A stretch of 64,000 bases of DNA, taken from JBKBMT01 sp046295655. GTDB taxonomy: Bacteria; Pseudomonadota; Alphaproteobacteria; Rhodobacterales; Rhodobacteraceae. Position numbers and translations under genes: made by a program. The notes beneath the pieces are model-generated. The model was given only the letters and a program-made list of their open reading frames with translations. It did not search any database and was not told the DNA's origin. The stretch lies in NCBI GenBank assembly GCA_046295655.1, contig JBKBMT010000005.1, forward strand, positions 1-64,000, given 5' to 3'. Shown piece by piece: positions 7,992 through 15,892 of the stretch; positions within the stretch are counted from its first letter, which is position 1; each line of letters starts with the position of its first letter.

Positions 7992-8771
7992 TCAGGCGTC
8001 GAGATCGACCCAGGCGGGGACGTGGTCCGACGGCTTTTCGCCGCCCCGCAACGCGCGGTCGATCCCGCAGTCGGTCATCAGGTCGGCGGCCTGCGGCGAC
8101 AGCATCAGATGGTCGATGCGGATGCCGTTGTCGCGTTCCCAGGCACCTGCCTGATAGTCCCAGAACGTATAGTGACCGGGCCCCGAATGGCGCAGCCGGA
8201 TCGCATCGGAAAGTCCGAGATGCGCAAGCCGGCGGAAGGCGGCCCGGCTTTGCGGCAGGAACAGCGCATCGTCGCGCCAGGCCTCTGGCCTCGCGGCGTC
8301 CTCGGGCTGGGGAATCACGTTGTAGTCGCCGGCAAGAACCACCGGCTCCTCGGTGGCGAGCAGCGCCTCGGCGCGGGACTGCAGGCGCGTCATCCACGCC
8401 AGCTTGTAGTCGTATTTCGGCCCCGGCGCGGGGTTGCCGTTCGGCAGGTAGATGCAGGCCACCCTCACCGCGCGCGTGCCGATCACGGTGGCCTCGATCC
8501 AGCGGGCCTGTTCGTCGCCGGGATCGCCCGGCAGGCCGCGGCAGACATCCTCGACCGGCAGCCGCGACAGGACCGCGACGCCGTTGAAGGATTTCTGGCC
8601 GTGGGTTTCCACCCGATAGCCCAGATCCTCGAACGGTTCGCGCGGAAAGGTCGCGTCCTGGCTCTTGATTTCCTGCAGCAGCACGACATCCGGCCTTGCG
8701 TCCGACAGCCAGCCGTGCAGCACCTCGAAACGGGCCTTGATGCCGTTGATGTTGAAGGTCACGATGCGCAT
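7992..8771 (-). CDS. xthA: Exodeoxyribonuclease III / AP endonuclease
   Basis: This 259-residue Mg-dependent nuclease of the EEP fold cuts at abasic sites and removes 3' blocks in base-excision repair. The start MRIVTFNINGIKAR carries the metal and catalytic Asn. Further signatures are LLQEIKSQ with the metal-binding Glu, LAGDYNVIPQPEDA with the catalytic Asp/Asn, and RIDHLMLSP and SDHVPAWVDL with the catalytic His. Length and spacing match xthA (about 260-268). It lies on the opposite strand between the MoxR gene and the DUF2927 gene, and its stop is 11 bp from the MoxR stop, so it is probably expressed alone. Confidence 0.95.
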   Translation of the reverse strand: MRIVTFNINGIKARFEVLHGWLSDARPDVVLLQEIKSQDATFPREPFEDLGYRVETHGQKSFNGVAVLSRLPVEDVCRGLPGDPGDEQARWIEATVIGTRAVRVACIYLPNGNPAPGPKYDYKLAWMTRLQSRAEALLATEEPVVLAGDYNVIPQPEDAARPEAWRDDALFLPQSRAAFRRLAHLGLSDAIRLRHSGPGHYTFWDYQAGAWERDNGIRIDHLMLSPQAADLMTDCGIDRALRGGEKPSDHVPAWVDLDA

Positions 8772-8932
8772 GAGCCGCTTCCCTGCCTGTGTCCGGTGTA
8801 GCCCGCAGGCGACACCGGGCCAAGACGGAAAGGATCGGTCAACGGCGTCGAGCCACTGTTTCCGGGAAAGGGGTTCCCGAATCTTCTGCGGGCTGCGTAG
8901 GATGGTGCCGGAACCGGAATTGAGGACGTTTC

Positions 8933-8989
8933 ATGGCACGACCGAGGCAGTTCCGAGACGAAGCTCCGCAGATCCGGGGCCGGTTGTGA
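8933..8989 (+). CDS. Possible 18-residue upstream ORF coupled to the DUF2927 gene
   Basis: An ATG with GAGG ten bases upstream opens an 18-codon frame (MARPRQFRDEAPQIRGRL). Its TGA overlaps the GTG start of the lipoprotein gene in the string GTGA. This would let translation of the leader feed the lipoprotein start, whose own ribosome site is weak. There is no family evidence that the peptide exists, so it may be chance. Confidence 0.3.
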   Translation: MARPRQFRDEAPQIRGRL

Positions 8990-10368
8990 GGCGTGCTGCC
9001 GTTCTGGCACTGGGCCTCGTTCTGGCCGGGTGCGTGGCGCCAACCGCCTCGGATGTGCCGCAGCGGCGCGAGATTGCCCGCGATCCGGGCCTCGCGCTTC
9101 CGTCGATGAAACGGTTCGGCGCCGCGCCGGCCAGCGCCCCGCGGCGGTCCAACGCCAGCATTGCGGCCGACTTCCTGGAATTGAGCTTCCGCATGGAAAG
9201 CGGCCGCGAGATCCCACGGCTGACCCGGTTCGAGGGGCCGGTGCGGGTTTCCGTCACCGGTCAGGTTCCCGCAACGGCAGCGGCGGACCTTGCCGACCTT
9301 GTCCGGCGCCTGCGGTCGGAGGCGGGCATCGACATCTCGGTGGTGCCGGCCGGCGGACCGGTCGAGATCACGGTCGAATTCATGCCGCGGTCGCGGATGC
9401 AGGCCGCAGTGCCGCATGCGGCCTGTTTCGTCGTTCCGCGGGTGTCGGGATGGGACGAGTTCCGCGCCGCCCGGCTGACCCCGAAGGTGGACTGGACGAC
9501 GCTGACGGTACGCGAAAGGGTGTCGGTCTTCGTGCCGTCCGACGTGGCCCCTCAGGAAATCCGCGACTGCCTGCACGAGGAGATCGCGCAGGCGCTCGGA
9601 CCGCTCAACGACCTCTATCACCTGTCGGATTCGGTCTTCAACGACGACAATTTCCACAATGTCCTGACCGGGTTCGACATGCTGATTCTGCGCGCGACCT
9701 ATGCGCCGGAACTGCGCAGCGGCATGACCCGGGCCGAGGTCGCGGCGGTTCTGCCCGGCGTCCTTGCCCGGCTGAACCCCGGCGGTCAGGGCGCAGGCGG
9801 GGCCGTCGCCGGACCGACCCCGCGGGCATGGACGGTTGCGATCGAGACCGCGCTCGGCCCGCGCACGGCAGCGGCCGAACGTCGCGCGGCGGCGCAACGG
9901 GCACTGCAGATCGCCGAAGCGCATGGGTGGCAGGACAACCGCCGCGCCTTCAGCCATTTCGCCCTGGCCCGCCTCAGCCTTGCCTCCGAGGTGGAATCCG
10001 CCGTCCGCCACTTCGCCGAGGCGGCGCGGATCTGGCGCGGGCTGCCGGAAGGGGCCGTGCATCTGGCCCATGTCGACATGCAGATGGCCGCCTTCGCCCT
10101 GTCCTCGGGCCAGTATGCCGAGGCGCTTGCGATGACCGACCGGGCGATTCCGGCGGTCCAGCGGGCGCAGAACGCGGCGCTTCTCTCGACGCTGATGCTC
10201 ATCCGGGCAGAGGCGCTGGACGGGCTGGGCCGGACGGCGGATGCCCGGGCGGTGCGGATGGACAGCCTGGGCTGGGCGCGATATGGCTTCGGGGCCGACG
10301 GGCAGGTTCACAGCCGCATGCGCGAGATCGCGGCGCTGGGCCCGGCCCGGGTGGCGAGCCGGAACTGA
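8986..10368 (+). CDS. DUF2927-domain lipoprotein
   Basis: A 460-residue predicted lipoprotein. The GTG start gives a signal peptide RRAAVLALGLVLAG followed by the lipobox Cys15-16 region (LAGC). The DUF2927 core spans about residues 55-260, with CFVVPRVSGWDEF, DCLHEEIAQALGPLNDL and the DDNFHNVLTGFD segment. The HEEI-x-QALG-x-xND pattern is metalloprotease-like. The C-terminal 150 residues look like TPR helices (ALQIAEAHGWQDNRRAFSHF). The frame is open further upstream, but the lipobox fixes the start. It is 13 bp before the small membrane gene and reads toward the VWA gene, so it probably belongs to the MoxR/VWA module. The function of DUF2927 is not established. Confidence 0.8.
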   Translation: MRRAAVLALGLVLAGCVAPTASDVPQRREIARDPGLALPSMKRFGAAPASAPRRSNASIAADFLELSFRMESGREIPRLTRFEGPVRVSVTGQVPATAAADLADLVRRLRSEAGIDISVVPAGGPVEITVEFMPRSRMQAAVPHAACFVVPRVSGWDEFRAARLTPKVDWTTLTVRERVSVFVPSDVAPQEIRDCLHEEIAQALGPLNDLYHLSDSVFNDDNFHNVLTGFDMLILRATYAPELRSGMTRAEVAAVLPGVLARLNPGGQGAGGAVAGPTPRAWTVAIETALGPRTAAAERRAAAQRALQIAEAHGWQDNRRAFSHFALARLSLASEVESAVRHFAEAARIWRGLPEGAVHLAHVDMQMAAFALSSGQYAEALAMTDRAIPAVQRAQNAALLSTLMLIRAEALDGLGRTADARAVRMDSLGWARYGFGADGQVHSRMREIAALGPARVASRN

Positions 10369-10381
10369 CCGCGAGGACGTC

Positions 10382-10546
10382 ATGCTGGAAATCGGCGCCC
10401 TGATCCTGGGTGCGGTCTGGGGCGGCCTGCTGGCCCGGCGCCGCAAGGGATCGCGGCTGGACATCGCGCAGTATGCAGCCGTCTTCGGCATCATCTTTGC
10501 GCTGGTGGCGGTGATCGTGCGCATCGCGGCGATCCGGCTGCTCTAG
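10382..10546 (+). CDS. Small membrane protein, 54 residues
   Basis: MLEIGALILGAVWGGLLARRRKG gives one short membrane segment followed by a basic loop, then AQYAAVFGIIFALVAVIV a second segment, so a two-helix hairpin is likely. No known family is recognised. It lies 13 bp after the DUF2927 lipoprotein and 9 bp before the VWA gene on the same strand, with codon use like its neighbours. This makes it a credible small gene of the module rather than a chance frame. Confidence 0.65.
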   Translation: MLEIGALILGAVWGGLLARRRKGSRLDIAQYAAVFGIIFALVAVIVRIAAIRLL

Positions 10547-10555
10547 GGCCGCGCG

Positions 10556-11740
10556 ATGTTCCTGCCGTTCTTCGGGCATCTGCGCACCGAACGGGTTCCG
10601 GTGTCGCTGCGCGAGTATCTCGCCTTCCTCGAAGGGGTGCAGGCCGGACTCGTCACCTATGACGTGGACGGGTTCTACTACCTCGCCCGCAGCACGATGG
10701 TGAAGGACGAACGTCACATCGACCGCTTCGACCGCGCCTTCGCCGCGGCCTTCCGGGGGCTCGAGAAGATGTCCGTCCAGCAGATGCTGGAAGCGCTCGC
10801 GCTCCCGCCCGAATGGCTGGAGAAGCTGGCCGAGAAGCACCTGACGGAAGAGGAACGTGCCGCGATCGAGGCACTGGGCGGGTTCGACAAGCTGATGGAG
10901 ACGCTGCGCAAGCGGCTGGAGGAACAGAAGGGGCGGCACCAGGGCGGCAGCAAGTGGATCGGCACTGCCGGCACCTCGCCCTTCGGCGCCTATGGCTACA
11001 ACCCCGAGGGCGTGCGGATCGGCCAGTCCGAAAGCCGGCACCAGCGCGCGGTCAAGGTCTGGGACAGACGCGAGTTCCGCGATCTGGACGACACCGTGGA
11101 ACTGGGCACCCGCAACATCAAGGTGGCGTTGCGCCGGCTGCGCCGCTGGGCGCGCGACGGGGCCGAGCAGGAACTTGATCTGGACGGCACCATCCGGGCG
11201 ACCGCCGAGCAGGGCTGGCTGGATGTGCGAACCCGGCCCGAGCGGCGCAACGCCGTGAAGGTGCTGCTGTTTCTCGACGTCGGCGGCAGCATGGATCCGC
11301 ATGTGCGGGTGGTGGAGGAGCTGTTCAGCGCCGCCCGTGCCGAGTTTCGGCATCTCGAGCACTACTATTTCCACAATTGCCTGTACGAAGGCGTGTGGCG
11401 CGACAACCGCCGCAGATGGGAAGCCCAGACGCCCACTGCCGAAGTGCTTCGGACCTACGGCCACGACTGGAAGTGCATCTTCGTCGGCGACGCGACCATG
11501 AGCCCCTACGAGATCCTCCACCCCGGCGGGGCGAACGAGCACTGGAATCCCGAGGCCGGGCATGTCTGGCTGGCGCGGGCCCGCGAACAGTGGCCGGACA
11601 ACCTTTGGATCAACCCGGTGCCGGAACGGCTCTGGCCGCATACCCAGTCGATCCGCCTGATCCGGCAGATCTTCGAGGACCGGATGGTGCCGATGACGCT
11701 GGACGGGCTGGCGCGCGGAATCCGGACGCTCGGTCGCTGA
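10556..11740 (+). CDS. CoxE-like VWA-domain protein, MoxR partner
   Basis: A 394-residue soluble protein. The N-terminal half (MFLPFFGHLRTERVPVSLRE to about 200) is the helical part seen in VWA proteins that accompany MoxR. From about residue 235 it has a VWA/CoxE fold with the modified metal site LFLDVGGSMDPHV (DxGGS rather than DxSxS) and a later GDATMSPYE. Such proteins work with MoxR ATPases to mature or remodel complexes, as CoxE/CoxD do for CO dehydrogenase. No coxLMS genes are here, so another client is likely. Its ATG follows the small membrane gene by 9 bp; it ends 17 bp from the convergent ThiF-type gene. Confidence 0.87.
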   Translation: MFLPFFGHLRTERVPVSLREYLAFLEGVQAGLVTYDVDGFYYLARSTMVKDERHIDRFDRAFAAAFRGLEKMSVQQMLEALALPPEWLEKLAEKHLTEEERAAIEALGGFDKLMETLRKRLEEQKGRHQGGSKWIGTAGTSPFGAYGYNPEGVRIGQSESRHQRAVKVWDRREFRDLDDTVELGTRNIKVALRRLRRWARDGAEQELDLDGTIRATAEQGWLDVRTRPERRNAVKVLLFLDVGGSMDPHVRVVEELFSAARAEFRHLEHYYFHNCLYEGVWRDNRRRWEAQTPTAEVLRTYGHDWKCIFVGDATMSPYEILHPGGANEHWNPEAGHVWLARAREQWPDNLWINPVPERLWPHTQSIRLIRQIFEDRMVPMTLDGLARGIRTLGR

Positions 11741-11756
11741 AGCCGGCCTCGCTGTC

Positions 11757-12809
11757 CTAGCCGTCCGAGGATGGCGCGCCTCCGCCGCAAGCCGGACAGC
11801 CCGGACGCGGGCGGGTGGCGATGGTGCGGGTTTCGGCATGCAGCGCGTCGTAGATCAGAAGCCTTCCGCGAAGGCCCGTGCCGGCCCCGGTGATTGCCTT
11901 GATCGCCTCGACCGCCATCATGGCGCCCAGCACCCCCGGCAGGGGCGCGATCACCCCGGCCTCTGCGCAGGCGGGGGCAAGACCGGGTGCGGGACGTTCG
12001 GGAAAGACGCATTCGAAACACGGGCCGCCGCGGGCCGGATCGTAGAGCCCGATCTGGCCCTCCCACTGGGTGATCGCCGCGGCCACCAGGGGCTTGCGCT
12101 GTTGCGCGGCGACCCGGTTGACCAGATAGCGGGTGTCGAAATTGTCGGTGCCGTCGAGGATCAGGTCGTAGTCCTCGAACAGATCTGCCGCGATCGCCTC
12201 GTCCAGCCGGCGCTGATACGGTCGCACCTCGATGAACGGATTGAGTGCCGCAAGCGCCACCGCCGCAGACCGGACCTTGGGCATCCCGATCCGGTCGTCG
12301 GCATGGACGATCTGGCGTTGCAGGTTCGAGCCCTCGACCAGATCGTCGTCGATCACGCCAACGGTGCCCACGCCGGCTGCCGCCAGATACATGAGCGCGG
12401 GCGAACCGAGCCCGCCGGCCCCCACGACCAGCACCCGCGCAGCCTTCAGCCGCTTCTGACCGGCGCCGCCTATCTCGCGCAGGACGATGTGGCGGGCATA
12501 GCGGGAAAGCTCGGCCTCGCGGAACGGACCGCCCGCTGGCGGTGCCTCGGCCGGCGCCGCGCGCACGCGGATGCGCCCAAGCAGGCCACGATAGCCCGCA
12601 ACCGCCGCACCCGCGACACCCAGTGCCAGCCACGGCTCCACCGCTCCGCCCGTCGCCAGGCGCAGCGCATTGTCCTCCGGCAGAACGAGCTGCGCAAGGA
12701 CGACCGCAACATAGAGGATTGCGATCATCACCAGACGCTGCCGGCGCGGCGCGCCCGTCAGGTGACCGATCCCCCAGATCGCCGCTGCCATCGCAAGAAC
12801 GAGGCCCAT
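11757..12809 (-). CDS. Membrane-anchored ThiF/MoeB/HesA-family adenylyltransferase
   Basis: A 350-residue E1-like enzyme that should adenylate the C-terminal Gly of a ubiquitin-like sulfur carrier (ThiS or MoaD) or a related substrate. The first 85 residues hold about three hydrophobic segments, unusual for MoeB. The ThiF domain follows from about 100: RYARHIVLREIGGAGQ, nucleotide loop VVGAGGLGSPALMYLAAAG, the Asp switch DGTDNFDTRY, and CAEAGVIAPLPGVLGA with the conserved cysteine. Zinc is likely held by CFEC and the C-terminal CPAC. The start is the ATG at 12809, four bases from the dut stop. No thiS or moaD is in the window, so thiamine versus molybdopterin use cannot be decided. Confidence 0.85.
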   Translation of the reverse strand: MGLVLAMAAAIWGIGHLTGAPRRQRLVMIAILYVAVVLAQLVLPEDNALRLATGGAVEPWLALGVAGAAVAGYRGLLGRIRVRAAPAEAPPAGGPFREAELSRYARHIVLREIGGAGQKRLKAARVLVVGAGGLGSPALMYLAAAGVGTVGVIDDDLVEGSNLQRQIVHADDRIGMPKVRSAAVALAALNPFIEVRPYQRRLDEAIAADLFEDYDLILDGTDNFDTRYLVNRVAAQQRKPLVAAAITQWEGQIGLYDPARGGPCFECVFPERPAPGLAPACAEAGVIAPLPGVLGAMMAVEAIKAITGAGTGLRGRLLIYDALHAETRTIATRPRPGCPACGGGAPSSDG

Positions 12810-12813
12810 GCGC

Positions 12814-13284
12814 CTACCCCCGTCCGGTCGATCCGAAACCGCCTTCGCCCCGTGTCGTGGTGTCGAGTGCCTCCACCAGCCGGAAGCCGCACTGGACGAC
12901 CGGCGCCACCACCAGCTGAGCGATCCGGTCGCCGTGCCCGATGACATAGGGTTCCGATCCGAGATTGACGAGCAGCACGCCAAGCGGTCCGCGATAGTCG
13001 CTGTCGATCGTCCCCGGGGTGTTCGGCAGGGTGATGCCATGGCGCAGTGCAAGGCCGGACCGCGGCCGGACCTGGATCTCCCACCCCGCGGGGATCTGCA
13101 CCCTCAGGCCGGTCGGCACAACGGCGCGCTGCATCGGCTCCAGCACAAGGCCCGCGCTCCGCTGGCCGGCGGGAAGATTCGCGCGGATATCGGCCCCGGC
13201 CGCACCGGCGGTCTGATAGTCGGGCAGGGGCACGGACGGATCTGCCCAGTCCTCGCGCAGGACAAGGATCAGGGGCGGGGTCAT
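12814..13284 (-). CDS. dut: dUTP diphosphatase
   Basis: This 156-residue homotrimeric enzyme hydrolyses dUTP to dUMP and diphosphate. All five dUTPase motifs are present: AGADIRANL, RPRSGLALRHGITL, NTPGTIDSDYRGPL with the catalytic Asp, GDRIAQLVV and the glycine-rich tail GEGGFGSTGRG. Its ATG overlaps the coaBC TGA as ATGA, so it is translationally coupled to coaBC, an arrangement common in proteobacteria. Length is standard. Confidence 0.96.
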   Translation of the reverse strand: MTPPLILVLREDWADPSVPLPDYQTAGAAGADIRANLPAGQRSAGLVLEPMQRAVVPTGLRVQIPAGWEIQVRPRSGLALRHGITLPNTPGTIDSDYRGPLGVLLVNLGSEPYVIGHGDRIAQLVVAPVVQCGFRLVEALDTTTRGEGGFGSTGRG

Positions 13285-14483
13285 GTGCCGCCCAGCGCCT
13301 GCGCGACGCGTGCGGCCAGCCTGCGGGCGACCTCGTCCTTGGGCAGCCGGGGCCAGTGCTCGACCCCCTCGGCGGTGATCAGGATGACCGCGTTCTCGGC
13401 GCCCCCCATGATGCCGGTCTCTGGCCGCACATCGTTGGCCACGATCCAGTCGCAGCCCTTGCGTGCGCGCTTGGCGGCGGCATGGGCCTCGACGTCGTCG
13501 GTCTCGGCAGCGAACCCCACGACCAGCCGCGGCCTGCCCTCGCCCATCCGGGCCACGGTTGCAAGTATGTCGGGGTTCTCGGCGAATTCGAGCGCGGGCG
13601 GGCGGCCCGTGCCGTCCTTCTTCATCTTCGATCCGCTTGCATTGACCACCCGCCAGTCCGCGACGGCTGCGGCCATCACGGCTGCATCGGCGGGCAGCGC
13701 CGCCTCGACCGCGGCCAGCATCTGGCGCGCGGTCTCGACCCGGACGATCCGCACGGCCGGGGGGGGCGCCACATTGGCAGGTCCGGTGACAAAGACCACC
13801 TCGGCGCCGAGATCCGCCAGTGCCGCAGCCAGGGCGGAGCCCTGCGCCCCCGACGACCGGTTGGCGATATAGCGGACCGGGTCGATGGGTTCGTGGGTCG
13901 GTCCCGAGGTCACGACGATCCGCCGCCCGGCCAGCGGACCGTCGCGGAACTGCGCCGCGATCGCATCGAGGATCGCGGCGGGTTCCGCCATCCGCCCGGG
14001 CCCGAACTCGCCGCAGGCCATCGCGCCGTCGTCCGGGCCGATCACCCGGATGCCGTCCGCGACCAGGGTGGCCAGGTTGCGCTGCGTGGCCGGATGCTGC
14101 CACATGCGGACGTTCATCGCCGGGGCGATCAGCACCGGCTTGTCGGTCGCCATCAGCAGCGTCGCGGCCAGGTCGTCGGCATGGCCGCCGGCCATTCGGG
14201 CCATCAGATCGGCTGTGCATGGCGCCACCACCACGAGATCGGCGGCACGCGACAGCTGGATGTGGCCCATCTCGGCCTCGTCGGTCAGGTCGAACAGGTC
14301 GCGATAGACCCGCACCCCGGCCAGCGCCGAGACCGAGAGTGGTGTCACGAACTGTTCGCCCGCGCGGGTCAGCACCGGCGTCACCTGTGTGCCGGCATCG
14401 CGCAGCCGTCGGACCAGGTCGAGGCACTTGTAGGCCGCGATTCCGCCGCCGATGATCAGAAGTATCCGCCGCCCCGCCAGCAT
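13281..14483 (-). CDS. coaBC: Bifunctional phosphopantothenoylcysteine decarboxylase/ligase
   Basis: This 400-residue flavoprotein makes 4'-phosphopantetheine from 4'-phosphopantothenate and cysteine in coenzyme A synthesis. The N-terminal CoaC half (1-190) starts MLAGRRILLIIGGGIAAYK, binds FMN and shows IAPAMNVRMW. The CoaB half shows TSGPTHEPIDPVRYIANRSSG, the Lys-rich region GSKMKKDGTG and VANDV. Length matches the usual 390-405. The start codon is the ATG before LAGRR; upstream sequence in the same frame has no family similarity. It is the first gene of the coaBC-dut pair. Confidence 0.95.
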   Translation of the reverse strand: MLAGRRILLIIGGGIAAYKCLDLVRRLRDAGTQVTPVLTRAGEQFVTPLSVSALAGVRVYRDLFDLTDEAEMGHIQLSRAADLVVVAPCTADLMARMAGGHADDLAATLLMATDKPVLIAPAMNVRMWQHPATQRNLATLVADGIRVIGPDDGAMACGEFGPGRMAEPAAILDAIAAQFRDGPLAGRRIVVTSGPTHEPIDPVRYIANRSSGAQGSALAAALADLGAEVVFVTGPANVAPPPAVRIVRVETARQMLAAVEAALPADAAVMAAAVADWRVVNASGSKMKKDGTGRPPALEFAENPDILATVARMGEGRPRLVVGFAAETDDVEAHAAAKRARKGCDWIVANDVRPETGIMGGAENAVILITAEGVEHWPRLPKDEVARRLAARVAQALGGT

Positions 14484-14545
14484 TCCGTGTCCTCCGCCTT
14501 TGGCAGCATTAGGCCACAGAAGGCGGGCGGGGCAAGCACGGCCGG

Positions 14546-14968
14546 TCAGCCGGACCCGGGCCAGTAGGTGCCGAAGGACCAGAGATTGCCTTCCGGGTCG
14601 CGGCACAGGAATTCGCGGCTGCCATAGGAACGGTCGGTCGGCTCCTCTTCGACGGCAACACCCGAAGCGCGCACCCGGGCGAAAATGGCATCCGGATCGT
14701 CCACCGCGACATACAGGCATTTGCCGCCCTGCGGTCCGGCGCCCGGGCCGGGGGCGCCGACCCGAGCACCGAAGGCATCGTCGCGGACCGCGCCGATCAT
14801 GATCATCGCGCTGCCGAACGACAGTTCCGCATGATCGGGCGGCCCGGTCTCGGGGTGTCTGGCGCGGATCGTGAAGCCGACGACCTCGGTCAGCCAGCCG
14901 AGCGCGGCTTCGGGGTCGCGGTAGCGAAAGCAGGGGCAGAGGCGGGGCGGCTCGATTCTGTGGGACAT
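14546..14968 (-). CDS. VOC-family (glyoxalase/bleomycin resistance-like) protein
   Basis: A 140-residue protein with two beta-alpha-beta-beta-beta units: LCPCFRYRDPEAALGWL with FSHAELSFG-like HAELSFGSAMIMIG, then KCLYVAVDDPDAIFARV and SREFLCRDPEGNLWSFG. Candidate metal ligands are His and Glu in DHAELSF and the Glu of DPEGNLW. It resembles the YnfD/PhnB-like subgroup whose substrates are mostly unknown. It lies 67 bp downstream of the AraC gene on the same strand, so that regulator may control it or be co-transcribed with it. Confidence 0.8.
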   Translation of the reverse strand: MSHRIEPPRLCPCFRYRDPEAALGWLTEVVGFTIRARHPETGPPDHAELSFGSAMIMIGAVRDDAFGARVGAPGPGAGPQGGKCLYVAVDDPDAIFARVRASGVAVEEEPTDRSYGSREFLCRDPEGNLWSFGTYWPGSG

Positions 14969-15035
14969 TTCGGGCTCCTCTCGGGTTGGATGCCTCGGTC
15001 TGCCATGCCCGGCCCGCCCCGGTCTTGAAGAAATG

Positions 15036-15848
15036 TCAGGCGGCATGCCATTGCGTCGGCGTCTGCCCGGCAAGATCGGCGAAGTCGCGGACAAGATGGG
15101 CCTGGTCGGCATAGCCGCAGGCAGCGGCGATGTCCGCCCAGTCGGGCAGGGTGGCCTCGCGCGCGCGGACCTGTGCCGCCTCGAACCGCGCAATCCGCGC
15201 AACCGCCTTGGGCGACAGACCGAAATCGGCCGCGAAGAGCGCGGAAAGGTGCTGGCGCGAAACGTCCAGCCGGTCCGCGAGGGCGCGGATACGTAGCCGG
15301 CCGTGGCTGTGACGGATTGCGGCAAGTGCGGCCAGAGAGACCGGCGCTGCGGATCGCCCGCTGTTCAGTCGACGAACCAGGAACGCCTCGGCCAGATCCA
15401 GCCGGCGATCCGGCCCCGATGCCTCGGCCAGACGGTCGCGAAGCTCGAACAGCGCCGGGTCGCCCAGATCTTCCAGCGTCACCAGCCGGTCGGCAAGATC
15501 GGCCGTCACCGCGCCGAAGAAGGCGCGGGCACCCGCGGGGGTAAAGTCGATCTGCACGCAGTCCGCGGATCCGAGACTGCGGATCAGAGCCGGCTTGCGG
15601 CACAGTCCTGCGGCAAAGCCGACGAAGGTGTCTGCCGGGGTCGGGGCGCGGGCGAGGGCAATCTCGAAAGGTCCCGCGAAACCGATCAGCAGCGGTACCG
15701 TCAACGCCGCCGTCTCGCGCATGGCATAGGGGGTCGCGTCGCCCTCGCGGAAAGCCGTGAGGCGCCAGACAAGACCGCGCAGATCGTTGCGAGGCCCGCG
15801 CGCGACCAGATGTTTTCCTGCAGACGGGTGCGATCCGGCATCGTCCAT
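15036..15848 (-). CDS. AraC-family transcriptional regulator
   Basis: A 270-residue regulator. The C-terminal double helix-turn-helix covers about 175-268, with LRIRALADRLDVSRQHLSALFAADFG as the first HTH and WADIAAACGYADQAHLVRDF as the second, ending in the usual PTQWH. The N-terminal 150 residues are a divergent sensor (PLLIGFAGPFEIAL, RSLGSADCVQIDFTP) of the DUF6597 type. The target is probably the adjacent VOC gene, the only close same-strand neighbour. No palindromic operator was evident. Confidence 0.85.
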   Translation of the reverse strand: MDDAGSHPSAGKHLVARGPRNDLRGLVWRLTAFREGDATPYAMRETAALTVPLLIGFAGPFEIALARAPTPADTFVGFAAGLCRKPALIRSLGSADCVQIDFTPAGARAFFGAVTADLADRLVTLEDLGDPALFELRDRLAEASGPDRRLDLAEAFLVRRLNSGRSAAPVSLAALAAIRHSHGRLRIRALADRLDVSRQHLSALFAADFGLSPKAVARIARFEAAQVRAREATLPDWADIAAACGYADQAHLVRDFADLAGQTPTQWHAA

Positions 15849-15892
15849 CGGACCAGCCTAGCCCTGATGAGCCGCAGGTGGAAGGCGCCCGG

